Shown in pieces: positions 12,362-23,800 of a stretch of DNA of 64,000 nucleotides. Origin of the DNA: Desmodesmus armatus (Eukaryota; Chlorophyta; Chlorophyceae; Sphaeropleales; Scenedesmaceae); contig VIIQ02000002.1 of assembly GCA_007449985.2 (NCBI GenBank), positions 1-64,000 on the forward strand, written 5' to 3'. The position numbers and the translations under genes are program-made. The notes under the pieces were generated by a model, which worked only from the letters and a program-made list of their open reading frames with translations, did no database searches and was not told the origin of the DNA. Within the stretch, counting starts at the first letter, position 1. Each line of letters starts with the position of its first letter.

Positions 12362-13690
12362 GGGTTGCCAGGGGTGCTGCCAAAGGTGACAGCACACACA
12401 CCCAGGTGGTGGGTCAGGTGGGTTTCAGATCCAGATCACTCAACAGGCCAAACTGCTACCAACGCGATCAGGCATGGCTGCCATGCACAGCATTTATATG
12501 GACTATCAATAGCCGTTGGGTACACTTCGAACACGTCTGGTGCTGCTCAGCTCTGGTGCTGAGACCTTGAGCGCCATAACTTTGACTCGTTGTAGTCTGA
12601 CAGACGTTGAGGGACAGTCCCTCAACGAAGCTGCCAAATGAACGTATGTAATTCCTGACTCTCTGGTTGTTTGCCTCGCCACACGTGCAGTTGACGTGCT
12701 CTGTTCTGCCCCCCACCTTCAGCCATCCGCTGTGTACCGTGTAAGCATGCCAGCTTCGTCGATCTTTGGCACTTGAAACTTCATTTATCGCCATTATTGC
12801 GTCAGAGCTTTACCAGGCAGGGGTGCAAGCGACTGGAGTGCTGTCTGCAGACAACAGCAGCAGCAGTTGGAGCCAACCTCCCTATGGCCCACATACTGTC
12901 TGGCAGTGCTCCTGTTCTGGACATCAGCCGGTCACAGAGTTACAGAAGTGTCACTGAGGATCAGCACTGGCTCTCTGCGCCAGGAGTTCTCTGGACATGA
13001 CTCAGTGCAGGGTGTACAGCAGCTGCTGTTCTTTGCCCCAAGCCACACAGGTGCGCAGTAAGCTGCAGGCAGCCCCATGTGCATCATCATCAGCCAACAG
13101 CAGCATGCATAAATCAACTGCTGAGTGTGGGTGCATCTTGATGCCAACAGCAGCATGCATAAAGCACCTGGTGCTGATGTGCTGGGCCAGCACAGCTACT
13201 GCAGGCCAACTCTATGGGCATCAGCAGTGTTGCTGTAAGGGTGGGGAACAGCTTGCAAATAGTCAGGGATACCAGGGAAGTAGGTGGTGGGGTCACCAGT
13301 GGCATGTCACGTCACGCAGCAGGCACTTGTGGCACACCTGATTGGCTGTGCAGTGGCACATGCTGCAACGATGGCTTGCTTTACACAGCAGCTGTCAAGC
13401 AGCCCATTGCATAGCAGCACACCCTTGGGGGGGTTACTTGCTTGAAAGCAGTTTCACATCTGGATTTTTACAACGTGCAGGTACTCCCTGGTGTCTGCAG
13501 TCAACTAGTTGACCACTTCACGGTGCACGTGGCTATTTGATGGCAGGCATGGACCAGGCAGCGACTCGTCACCAGGCAGCAATGGATGGTCAGCGTGGAG
13601 TTTGACGCGTGCACACGTTTGCGCACGCTATGTGGGTATGCTTCCAGCAACACTGTCACAGTCATCAGCAGGCCTGGGCAGCACAGCCGC
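12362..13690 (+). repeat. Dispersed repeat R1, copy 1 (inside CACTA element)
   Basis: The stretch from GGGTTGCCAGGGGTGCTGCC matches 52,501-53,800 in the same orientation along almost its whole length, with many substitutions and small indels. Shared landmarks include GACTGGAGTGCTGT, CAGACAACAGCAGCAGCAGT and GCTGGGCCAGCACAGCTACT. No convincing reading frame is conserved. The last ~85 bp (about 13,603-13,685) is present in copy 2 in inverted orientation. Flanks of the two copies do not match, so R1 appears to be an independent element or duplicated fragment carried in the transposon. Confidence 0.75.
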
Positions 13691-14602
13691 GCCACGGCAA
13701 GGTTGTTGTCTGAACCGTACCTTTGCAACAGGGTGCCAAATGTGCAGCACGTAGTATTATGAAGGCAGCTGCCTTGGTCGCCCAGGCCTGGACGCAGCAC
13801 ACAGCTGAAACAACCTGCAGCTGCTCAGGCACCTTGTGTACACGCTGTGTGTGCAGGCAACATCAGAGGAGCAAGGGCCCAACCACCGTCATGTTCACTG
13901 CTGGCAAGGCTATGCATGATGGTGAGGAAGGCTTCTTACACCATGGAAGCCCTGTGCATGTTGGCTACTTGTTGGCAGCTGCATGCTCCAGCAACATAGG
14001 TGCTTCCTTTAGAGAACATGGCAACAATCATACAACGCGTCAAGTCTGACTTTGTGCACTTTCTGTGCTGCTGGTTTCTACATGTGCAGGCTACTGTCAT
14101 CACAGATGTAGGGCTCTTGCAACCAAGGCTCCCAGGCTCTGGAGTTGAGTTGAGCAAACCAGCTGCCAGGCAGGCCGGGGTGCTCCCCGTGGGCGGTTTC
14201 AGCAGGCAGCCGCCTGTGCAGGGGCAACATAGCCATGCACATGGCACGAAAGGCTTTGCGGCATGGCACATGGTATTGCTGCACAGCAGTACTGGCTGGT
14301 ACTAGTACCGCTTAGACACCCATGTTGTGGTTGTATTGTGCATCCTGGTGGCACCTGTGAGGGTGTAGTAGGGTGTGCAGAACGAATGAATGCACTTTGA
14401 ACGTTCTGTGAACAAACTGTGAACAGCCATTCACCGCCGAATCACGTGTGAATAAGCCCCGTTCAGAGTCCTATTCGCGTGAACGAATGAACTGTGAATG
14501 CAGACCGAACCAGCGGTGAATAAAGGCCGATTCATGCGTGAATGCAAACCGAACGAATGGTGAATGGGCACCAGCCTGTTCGCTGCTCATTCGTGCTGCA
14601 TT

Positions 14603-14624
14603 CGTTCACCCGTTTGTCATAGTG
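14603..14624 (-). repeat. Right terminal inverted repeat of CACTA element
   Basis: Ends in TAGTG and is the reverse complement of the left end over 22 bp with one mismatch. It is followed by CTG (14,625-14,627), the right copy of the putative target duplication, and preceded by a dense cluster of GAATG/CATTC motifs. Confidence 0.85.
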
Positions 14625-14837
14625 CTGTGCCTCAACAGTGTCACAGTGTGACCTGCACACCCTGCACACTGTTTGCTGGCAGCCACCCACGGCGACCAAC
14701 GCATTACCGTACAGTACCGTAGTACCTGACCCAACATGCTGAGGTGTACCCAACACGCTGATGTGACACAAGATGCTGCCGTTCCGGACCCAACAGAAAC
14801 GCTGTCAACAGAGTGACAGGCACATGCACTAGCACAG

Positions 14838-17800
14838 CTACTGGTTGCAAGCGCAGTCCAAGTCGCTGCGTGCCAGCAGGTGCAGCCTGCCCCTCCAAGC
14901 CAGCAGCTCCTGTGCTGCCTCCCTCCTGCCTGACACCAACTCATGCAGCAGCTCACGCTGGCCGGTACTGCCGTACATCACAGCGCCAGCAAACAGCTGC
15001 ACACTGACAAGGAGCTCGACAGGCACCAGAGCTGCCAGCTGTTCTGCGGGAGGCACAGCAGCCACACCACCCCTCCTGGGTGCTGCCAGTGCTGTTGCCA
15101 GGAACAGCTGCTGCTGGCCACCATCAGGACCTGCTGGCTCTGCAGTGGCTGCCAACAGCCTGTTGCTGCCGACTATGGTGGCCTCTGCGCAGGCAAGCCT
15201 CAGGTAAGGAAGGCTCAGCAGCAGGTTGGGCATGGTGCCAGCTGCTGCGTGCAGTCTGCTGGCAGCGGCAGCACCTGCTGCTGTTGTGGCCCACACCTCA
15301 CTCTGCACTGCGTCTGCCTCCCTCTCTGACAGCAGCAGCACCTCCCTGCTGGCAGGGAACACCAGCAGCGCCCCCACTGGGCGCAGGTAGTCCCGCAGGC
15401 CTGGTGACACAGGGGAGCCGCTGATGTTGTGCAGGAAGTTGTGGGACACCCACGCCTTGGCACACCAGGCAACCTCCCCCACACCTCCCTCTGCTCCAAT
15501 CTGCTTCACCCCGTGGGGCAGCTGCACCATCTGACACCCTGTCTGCTGCAGGCTGCGGGGGCTGCTGGCTGTGAGGGCACTGCGCCAGTCCCAGCTTGTC
15601 TCTGCCGCTGCAGTGGCTGCAGGGACTTCGACCTCGCGCTCTGTTTCCTCCTCCTCCTCTTGCTCGAGCTCCCTCTCACACTCCTCGTCTGTGCCCTGGC
15701 CTGCCAGCACAGCATGGCCCTGACCCAACCCACTGAAGCGGTCCAGCACAGCTGTGATGCTGACAGCAGCTGACAGGTTGCCGGGTGGTGCACTATTGAT
15801 GGCTTTGCTGCTGGTGCTGCCGGTGTTGCTGGTGCTGCTGCGGGCAACGTTGCAACCCCTGCTGATGCTGCTGGAGCTCATAGCGAAGGCCGCATGCTTT
15901 GCAGCGTGTGCTGTGTAGTGCTGAGCCACAGCCCCCAGCAGCTGAGGCATGGGCTCCTGCACCTTGCGGCCTCCGTACAGGTAATCAACAGACAGCCGCT
16001 CTGGCAGCACACAGCCCTGTGGGGCACCCCCGTACGTTGCGGCAAACTGCATGCCCTGGTGGGCTGCCTCAGCAATGCCTGACAGGGTGGCCTCCACTGT
16101 GTTGGCCATCACCCAGCTCAGCACAGCACGCATGTCAGGAGGCCCTGCTGCTGCTGGTGCTGCTGGTGCTGCTGGTGCTGCAGACCTCAGGAAGTTCATG
16201 ATCCCAGCAGCTGCTTGCTTGCCAGATGAGGACCTATTGTCCCCTGCTGCTGCTGCTATTTTGCTGCTGATGTCAGGCAGCCCCATGAGCAGCAGCGTCT
16301 GGCCCCTGCCCAGCTGCCTCAGCCTGCCTGCTGCCTGCATCAGCTTGTCCTTGGGCATGCCTGCTGACAGAGTCAGCAAGCCCACGGCAGACTGACGCAG
16401 CTTGAGGTCGGCACCCCTGCAGCATGAACAAAGCAGCATTGCATGCAGGACAGCCATTCGCAGCCGCCAGATACTCTTGCTCACCATCAAACACAGTTCG
16501 TGTGATAATCAGATGGAGTGTCTGTCGGTGGGCTGCCATTGGTTTCATCTATGACTGCTAGCAGAAACAGCACCAGTGCTGCTGCTGTTGGGCGCTCTAC
16601 ACAGCAGAAGAGGTAACCCTGAACGCTGCTCATGTGGCCCCGCACCTGCATCGTGCGTCGTCGAACAGTGCCAGTGTGTCAGCCTCAGCCAGGTGTGATG
16701 AGGCCTTGGGGGCCAGGTGGCCCACAGGGTCCAGGATCACCCAGCAGCCAGCAGCAGGGCAGAAGTAGGTCACGCCCCGGTAGCGGCCTGGGGGCATGTG
16801 GGCCATGATGTACTCAGCAGCACACCTGCAAGCAGCGGTATAGGCTGCAAGAGTTTGTAACAGCAGAACTGGACCCCTGTAGTACTACACGGGTACGTAC
16901 CCGCCGATTGTGCTGATTGCATCACTGGTTGACAGCTGTGCCGCATATTCAGTTTGTATTGTTCCTGCACCAAGATTGTCGGCACTCCTGTTTGCAGGGC
17001 AAGCCAGTGGGCGTGATGACTCATGGCATGACTCATAGTGTCAATCCATCCGCACCTGAGGTCCACTCCTGCCAGCAGGGCACCAGCATCAATGACAGCA
17101 TCCACACCATGCACCAAGGCCTGCTGCAGCAGCAGCTGCCAGACTGGAGTAGTAGCCTGGAGACACACAGGCAGAGGCACACAGCCAGAGTTGCCAGCCC
17201 ACGCTACGCATGGAGTTGGGGAGTTGCAATAGCCCTGCACTAGTATTGTACTAGTACTAGCGTACGCATGTGATGACAGGTAGATTGTGTAACTCATAAA
17301 CTGGCCACCGCCAACCGTCCATGCTGCGCACACATGTGAAGAGATGAGTGAAAAGGGTGTGAAACCCATCGTCAGTCTAAAACCAGCCATTGGCTGCATA
17401 CGCACGTTAGTGTTGCCACGTGGCAGCAGGAGTGTGTCGTAGCGTGCATGCTGCAGCAGCATGTCCAGCATCTTGCCGTTGGTCCCCTGCAGCTCAGGTG
17501 CATCATTCAGCGGCACCTGCTGCACCTGTGACGGCAGCAGCCAGTGGTTGTCGTTGGTGCCCGAGAACCCAGCCAGGCCTCGACCCTTGCTGGGGCGCTC
17601 TGCCAGGTGCCATGCTGTTGCTGTCAGGCGCGAGGGGTACTGCTTGGTCTCTGTGGGCAGCACGCAGGAGGCCAGCCAGAAGTTGACCACCTCCATGTTG
17701 TGGCTGAAGTAGGCCCACATGGCATCCATTAGCTGGGTGTTGTAGGGGTCGACCTTGTCAACAGCGTCAAAGTTGGAAGTGCAGCCTGCAGGGACAGGTA

Positions 17801-20800
17801 AGGCAGCAAGATTTTGCGAGATAAGGGTATGCAGGGGTTACGCAGGGCACCTGCTAACAGCCATCAGAACACTGAAGGCAGCCAAAGCATAGTCAAGCGC
17901 CTTGTCACATTCCAAGGGATATCTGGGAAGCAGCCATCAATGCAAACCAGACCAGCACCTTGCTCGCAACCTCAGGTAAGGCAGTGCCATCTGTCCAAGT
18001 CGTGACTCACTGCATGTTTCTTGGCTGCCAGATGCCCTGCCCTGCACGAGCCACCTGTTGAAATGATACGCCTGCTCGCTTGGCCCCCTGCCCAGCAGCA
18101 TCAGCACCGCCTGCCTGAACTCCGCTTTGCTGAGGCCGTCAAAGTAGTAGGACAGGTGCGTGTAGACCATGGCCACGTCTGCTTGAGAGAACTCGCTGCG
18201 CGGGGATGGGAGGTCAGCCGCGCGGAACGGGACGGCAAGTCGCTTCTTCGCGCTTGAGGACCTGCGCGGATGGCAACACACATTGTCGTTACTGCGTTGC
18301 TGTATGCATGACTATCTATACAATCCACAACAAAGCCTCTAAACGTCGAATAAATCGACGCGTCGAAAAAGCCATCGTTGCTGGCCGCTGGCCAATCGCA
18401 TTGACTGCTCGGTCACAGTCCGCCTGCAGCTCGCCTGTTCACTCCGTGGTTGACCCTGTGCCTGCTCTGCAGGCAGTGCACCAACAGACCACACGCTAGC
18501 AGGCCCCTTGCTGCCAGCAGCTGGTGTTGTTTGTCATCTGGCAGGGCAGACAGGGCGCCCTCTCTGGCGATTCTGGCAGCAGCATCCTTGCTCCGGTCTG
18601 TCATCAGCTCCACCAGCAGACGACCCTGGAACATGGCAAGGCATGGGATGGCATGTGACCTGGTGTTTGGCCAACATGTTGTTGCTCTTTTGAGGCAAAG
18701 GGCGTGCTGATGGTGTCGTGGCGCGAATTGCGGCAGTATCTCCAGCTCATGAAAGGCTGTCCGATTAGCTGCTGCTAGAACCCACTGATCATACCTTCGT
18801 TGAGAAGCCTTGCAACCAGCCCAGCTCATCCTGCATTGGGGCTTCTGTCACCAGGGCTGTAGCCAGCAGCTTGATGATGGTGTCCACTGAGGCATCCAGC
18901 TGGTCACCAGGCAGCAGCTGAAGCCCGCAGAATGACCCGGGCTTCCTACAGGGTACAACCAACAATGACAACCAAACTGAATGTGGGCTGCAGCATCCAG
19001 CCTTCACAGTGAGGTCAGCGCTGTACTGCCAAAACCTCAACAGCACCCGGTGCAGGTCAGGTCAGCATACATTTTGGTTGGGTCAGCGCACACGTGGCAA
19101 TAGCTCAGCAGGCTGCAGTGCCTCATCTGTGTGTCCCTCAAAAAATGCTGCAGGGCTGTCGTCTGTCTGAACAACGAATTCTGCTCCTCAGACCGCGCAG
19201 GCAAAGCCAGCAGGCAGCTTCAAGCCCTGGCGCTCGGCTGTTCCCCTGGCAGACCCACTAGGCCGACAACCCCCCTAGCTGGCTACCCCATTTTCAAGGG
19301 GGCCAGGGTAGCCAGCCACCCTATCCAAAATGGGACTGGAGCTAGGGTAGCCACACCCTAGCCACACCCTAGCCAGGGGTAGCCAGCTGAGGCGGCTATG
19401 GCTGGCTACTAGCCCTAGTAGGGTGAGGGCTGGCTAGGTACCGTTACCTGTCAGCTGCTGGCCCTGTCTTCAGTGCAAGGCCCTCACGGTTGAGCTCAGG
19501 TGCACCAGTGTCAGTCAGCTTGCTCAACAGCAGCAGCAGGGACTGCACCACATCAATGCGAGTCTCCAAGGCAGGAAGAGGTATGCATTCACCCCAGGCG
19601 TACACGAGCTGCCGGCGGCTGCACATACAGGAAATGAAGCAAAGCTTCAATCAGTTGCAGGCTGCATGTGCACTAGATCTTGCCTGTTGTGTATATCATG
19701 GTTTGTCCACCAAGTGTCTAAGCCATAGTAGGCTACCTTGCAGCTCAAACATCTTGAAGCGACAAGCAATCTGTGCTCACATCCAATCTCACAACTTGGC
19801 TTAGCTGGACGCACTGTGCCTGGAAGAAGGCATGCAGACCTGTTTGTACAAATGTTTGAGCGCTGGGACCATGACTGAGTGTACATACAGTCCAGTCTTC
19901 AAGGCGGTGCTTACTGGTGGTGCAGGACCTCATCGCTCTCATCCAAGATGTCAAAGTAGGGGAAGCTGTCCTGCAGGTTCAGAAGCTGTTCGGCACATGA
20001 CCGCTGGGTTGCACTACGGCCGTTGCCGCCGATGTCTGCTGCCAGTGCCAGCTCCAGGTGCTTCAGGTACAGAGAGTTCCTGTGCTCAGGGGCCATCAGC
20101 AGCACACCACCAACCTGCAGGACAGTTGACACAGTTTGTTTGCGGGCACTGGACAGTCCGACTCGCACCCAGTAGTATGCTCGCCAAGCATCGCGCACTT
20201 TTCAGTCTATATCTTGCAAGCATGGCTGGTTTGCGCTGGTGAACGTGTTGCTTGCAGTCGCACCTGCTGGCAGTATGTCAGTGCTGCCTTCATTGCGCCC
20301 AGGGCCTGCGGTGTGACCTGTATGCCTCTGTGGAAGGGCATCACAAACACCTTGCGCCCCAGCACACTGGCAGTCAGGTGCTGCTGCAGGTGTGACCTGC
20401 CCTCCTGCAGGAGCTGGGACAGAAACATCACGCGCACCTGCACACATAGGCATAACACACAGGAGCCACTGCTGTTGTACTGGTGCCAAGGGGTGTAAGG
20501 AAGACGCATGCCCTGTCAGCCCTGCTGCTTGGCTCACCAGATGCTTTCCATCTGCCAGCTCCAGGGCCATCATGGGCAGTATGACACGTGTCTTGCCCTC
20601 ACCCATGTTGAGCTGGGCAATAGGTGCCAGCCCGTCAGGCCCTGAGCCCTCCAGCAGCGTGCGTGCCAGGGTGTGCTGTGCTGGGCGGATCTGCAGGCAG
20701 CCCTCCACCTCAAACACCAGCCACTGCGCATGGCGGGCCACATCCCATGTGCGCCGGGTCAACAACTCCTGCAGGAATAATAACACCAGCTATGAAGCAT

Positions 20801-23800
20801 GTGGCAGCAGGCCAACTGCTGAACTACTAAAGCTAAAGCTTGACCAACCACAGCGGCCTTATAAGCATGTGACAGAGCAACATCCTGCGCTTGACAAACA
20901 GTGACGGTTCCACCACCTGGTGAACAGGAATTGTCTGTGGAGCATGTGGCGGACAGAGAGTTTGGGTTGCATTTGAGGGCAACATGACTCTGGATGGGTT
21001 CTCCAAAAGTCTTCAACTCCTTCTCCCAACGCCTCTTTTTGTGCTACCAGCCGCCGCAGCTTCGGAAGCGCACCCTAATGAGCAGAGGCGTGTGCTCCTC
21101 CCCTGCTGCTGCCAGCCTGATCACCCTCTCCAGCCGGTCCTCCAGCACACAGAGCTGCAGCCACACCAGCACTCCCTCACGCAGCTGACCACACGCCTTG
21201 GCAGACAGGAAGGGGTTGAAGGCCCTGAACCCTGACTCAGGACCCCAGGCCAGGCGTAGTAGGTCAGTTGGTGAGGGTGAGGGATGCACACCGGAGTCCA
21301 CCAATACCCTGCATCCAGCAAGAGAACAGCAGGCTAAACAGATATGCTGACATGCATGCACTTGCTGGAGTGAATGGAGCCTTGCAGCAGTGCACTCCTG
21401 CAAGCCCTAAGCCACCTACTTTGCAGACGCCGCTGTGACGTCACCCATGATATCATATCAATTATCGATAACACACCGCTAGCACAGGGTTAGTGCCGGT
21501 GCCAAAGTAGCAAGGTGCCATGTCTCAACCTGATGCGCACCTGAAGGCCCTGCCTGGGGCTCCCACTACGTCAGGGTCAACCAAAGCCAGGTGCTGCAGC
21601 AGGTGGGACTCAGCTGCGTTACGGTGGCGCCGCACTGCCACCTGCACAGTGGGATGGGAAAGAGCTGTGTACGGTTGGGTACTGGAATGGAAATGATGTC
21701 AAGCAGGAGTTTATATCCCAGCAAGCTGTAGGTGATTTGGCTGGCAGTCACCTAAATGCCAGCACGTGTCATGCAAACATGCAGCCATGTGCACTTCAAG
21801 ATTGCAGCCCCCTGTCGCCACGATCATGCTTCACACTGTAAGCATGAAATTTCGAAATCTGCAAAAGCGTATGATGCTTCAGCTCCTATGATTTTGATAC
21901 TGCCAAGTTGCCAACTGCCGTGTCCCCTTTGCTGCTCATTGCGCCCTCACCAGTGTGTAGGGCCCTGTGCTGAGCTTCTCCAAGGCTCCAGGAATAAGCT
22001 TTTCAGGTGCAGGGTGCTTTTGATAGCAGTCCCAGCTGTCCCTGAGTTCATCCATCATCCTTTGGGCCACAGGCACTGAGCTGTTCTGGAGGGGAGGCAG
22101 TGGCAACGTCGGCAGCTGTTTGGGTTCTGTTGGCTGCTCTACAAGAGCCGCCAATGCTGCTTCTGCCTGCTGAACGTACTCCCCAGCAATAGGCATCTGT
22201 GGCAAGGTGCTGATCTCTGCGTATGCTCCAAACCGCTTCCAGGGCGGTGTGCTGTGCGCCGACCCACTGAGTAGCAGGGGGCCAGTGTGCAGCAGCCAGC
22301 CTTCCTCCTCTGGCGTCAGCTGCAGCCGGGGGCTGACAGGGAAACTGGCTGCGCCCTTGCTGCGGGCGTGCATGAGGTACTCTGTGACTGCGTCTGGGTC
22401 CAGCACAGCCTTAGAGCTTGTTGCAGCTGTAAGGGTACCGCCCTGGGAGCTGATTGGTTCAGTGCCAGCATGCCTTGCTGCTGCACCTGCACCGGTCTCA
22501 GGTACGTGCAGGTGCTGCAGCTGGCTGCTGCTAGCTGCTAGGTCATGGCACAGCAGCCTCAGAGCAGGTGCAAGGAAACCACCCAGTGTGCTGATGTCCT
22601 GCAGGTGCTGCTGCTGCTGCACTGTGCTGAGGGGCTCGTTGGTCCAGCTGTGTCTCACTAGCTGCATGGCTGTGGCTGCTCCTGTCAGCTGGCTGCGAGG
22701 CTCAGGGAGGAGTGTGCTGCTTGCAGCGTACAGTGCGGCCAGCTGCAGGCGGGAGGTGGTGCAGGAGGCTGTGAGGTAGCCAAACCGGCGGTGCACACTG
22801 TACTTGAACACCTGCAACATGGCAGTACAGACCGGCCACTGAGGAGTACAATCAGGGGCTGCCACAGCATTGGGTGTACAGGCTGTATGCTGCCATGTTG
22901 TGGCTTGAGGCCTGAGGGTGAAGAAGTAGATGACAAAAGTGTGAGAGGCCGCCAAAGGTGCCAGCGGTGGTTGTGACAGTTGAGGGCAAGCAAGGATATC
23001 CTCCTGTGATCGATCAGTGCGGCGGTGCAAGTAGTGGCAATACAGACCCCCCCCCTCAATGTGATGTCAGGGCAATTATGTTGCATGCCAAACCAACAGC
23101 AAGCGTCAACTGTTCTTTGCCAAAATCACAAACACCCTTGGCCGGTGTTGTGTAGTACATCTGGTCTGGCACACTTGCACCTGCATGTAGTGGGTGGGAC
23201 AAACACCTACCTTGACGGCTGCAAAGCATCTTGGATCCAGCTGCACCTGTACGCTGCTGCCGGCATGTGTGGTGCCAGGAGCATGGCGCTGCACTAACAC
23301 CTGCCCTGCCGGCACCAACACCAGCTGATTGCTTTGGTCAGCGCCAACATAGCTGGTGCTGGTGTTGCGTGGCTGGGCCTGCAGCACCAGATACTGATGC
23401 AGCTCAGGCAGCGTGTAGGTGACGCCCTCGTCTGACTCGGATACCAGCAGCTGCTGAGTGCTCAGGCAGTAGCCTCTGTGGTCTAAGGACACAACCTGGC
23501 CGTCAGAAGACAGCTCAAACTCCAGGCTGCACCTGGGCAGCTGCCACACCATGCCCGCTGCTCCTTGGCCAGTGGGTGGCAGCAGCGGAGCGCTGCTGCT
23601 GACAGCACTGGCTGGCTGGGCGCTGCTGGCAGCAGCAGACAGCAGGGTGGGGCAGTGTCCTGGGGTGAACATGTGAATGAACTCTGGGGCCTCAAACTTG
23701 CTGAAGACCTTCAGCACCTGTGAGTTATGAGTGCCGTGCAGGACCAGCTGTCGCTGTGACAGCTCCTCAGCGTACTGGGTCAGCACAGCCGTCCAGTGGT

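Larger units (their letters stand above)
11179..14624. mobile_element. CACTA (En/Spm-type) DNA transposon, non-autonomous
   Basis: The element starts CACTATGACAAACGGG at 11,179 and ends in its reverse complement CCCGTTTGTCATAGTG at 14,624, giving 22-bp terminal inverted repeats with one mismatch. Both ends are flanked by the trinucleotide CTG (11,176-11,178 and 14,625-14,627), the 3-bp target duplication expected of the CACTA superfamily. Inside each end are many short GAATG/CATTC motifs in both orientations (about 11,195-11,290 and 14,383-14,610), matching the subterminal repeats that CACTA transposases bind. The 3.4-kb interior has no recognisable transposase; it holds a 38-bp perfect palindrome and a 1.3-kb segment found again at 52.5 kb. 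It is therefore probably a non-autonomous or decayed copy, sitting between the ankyrin-like gene's 5' side and the giant gene's 3' end. Confidence 0.85.
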
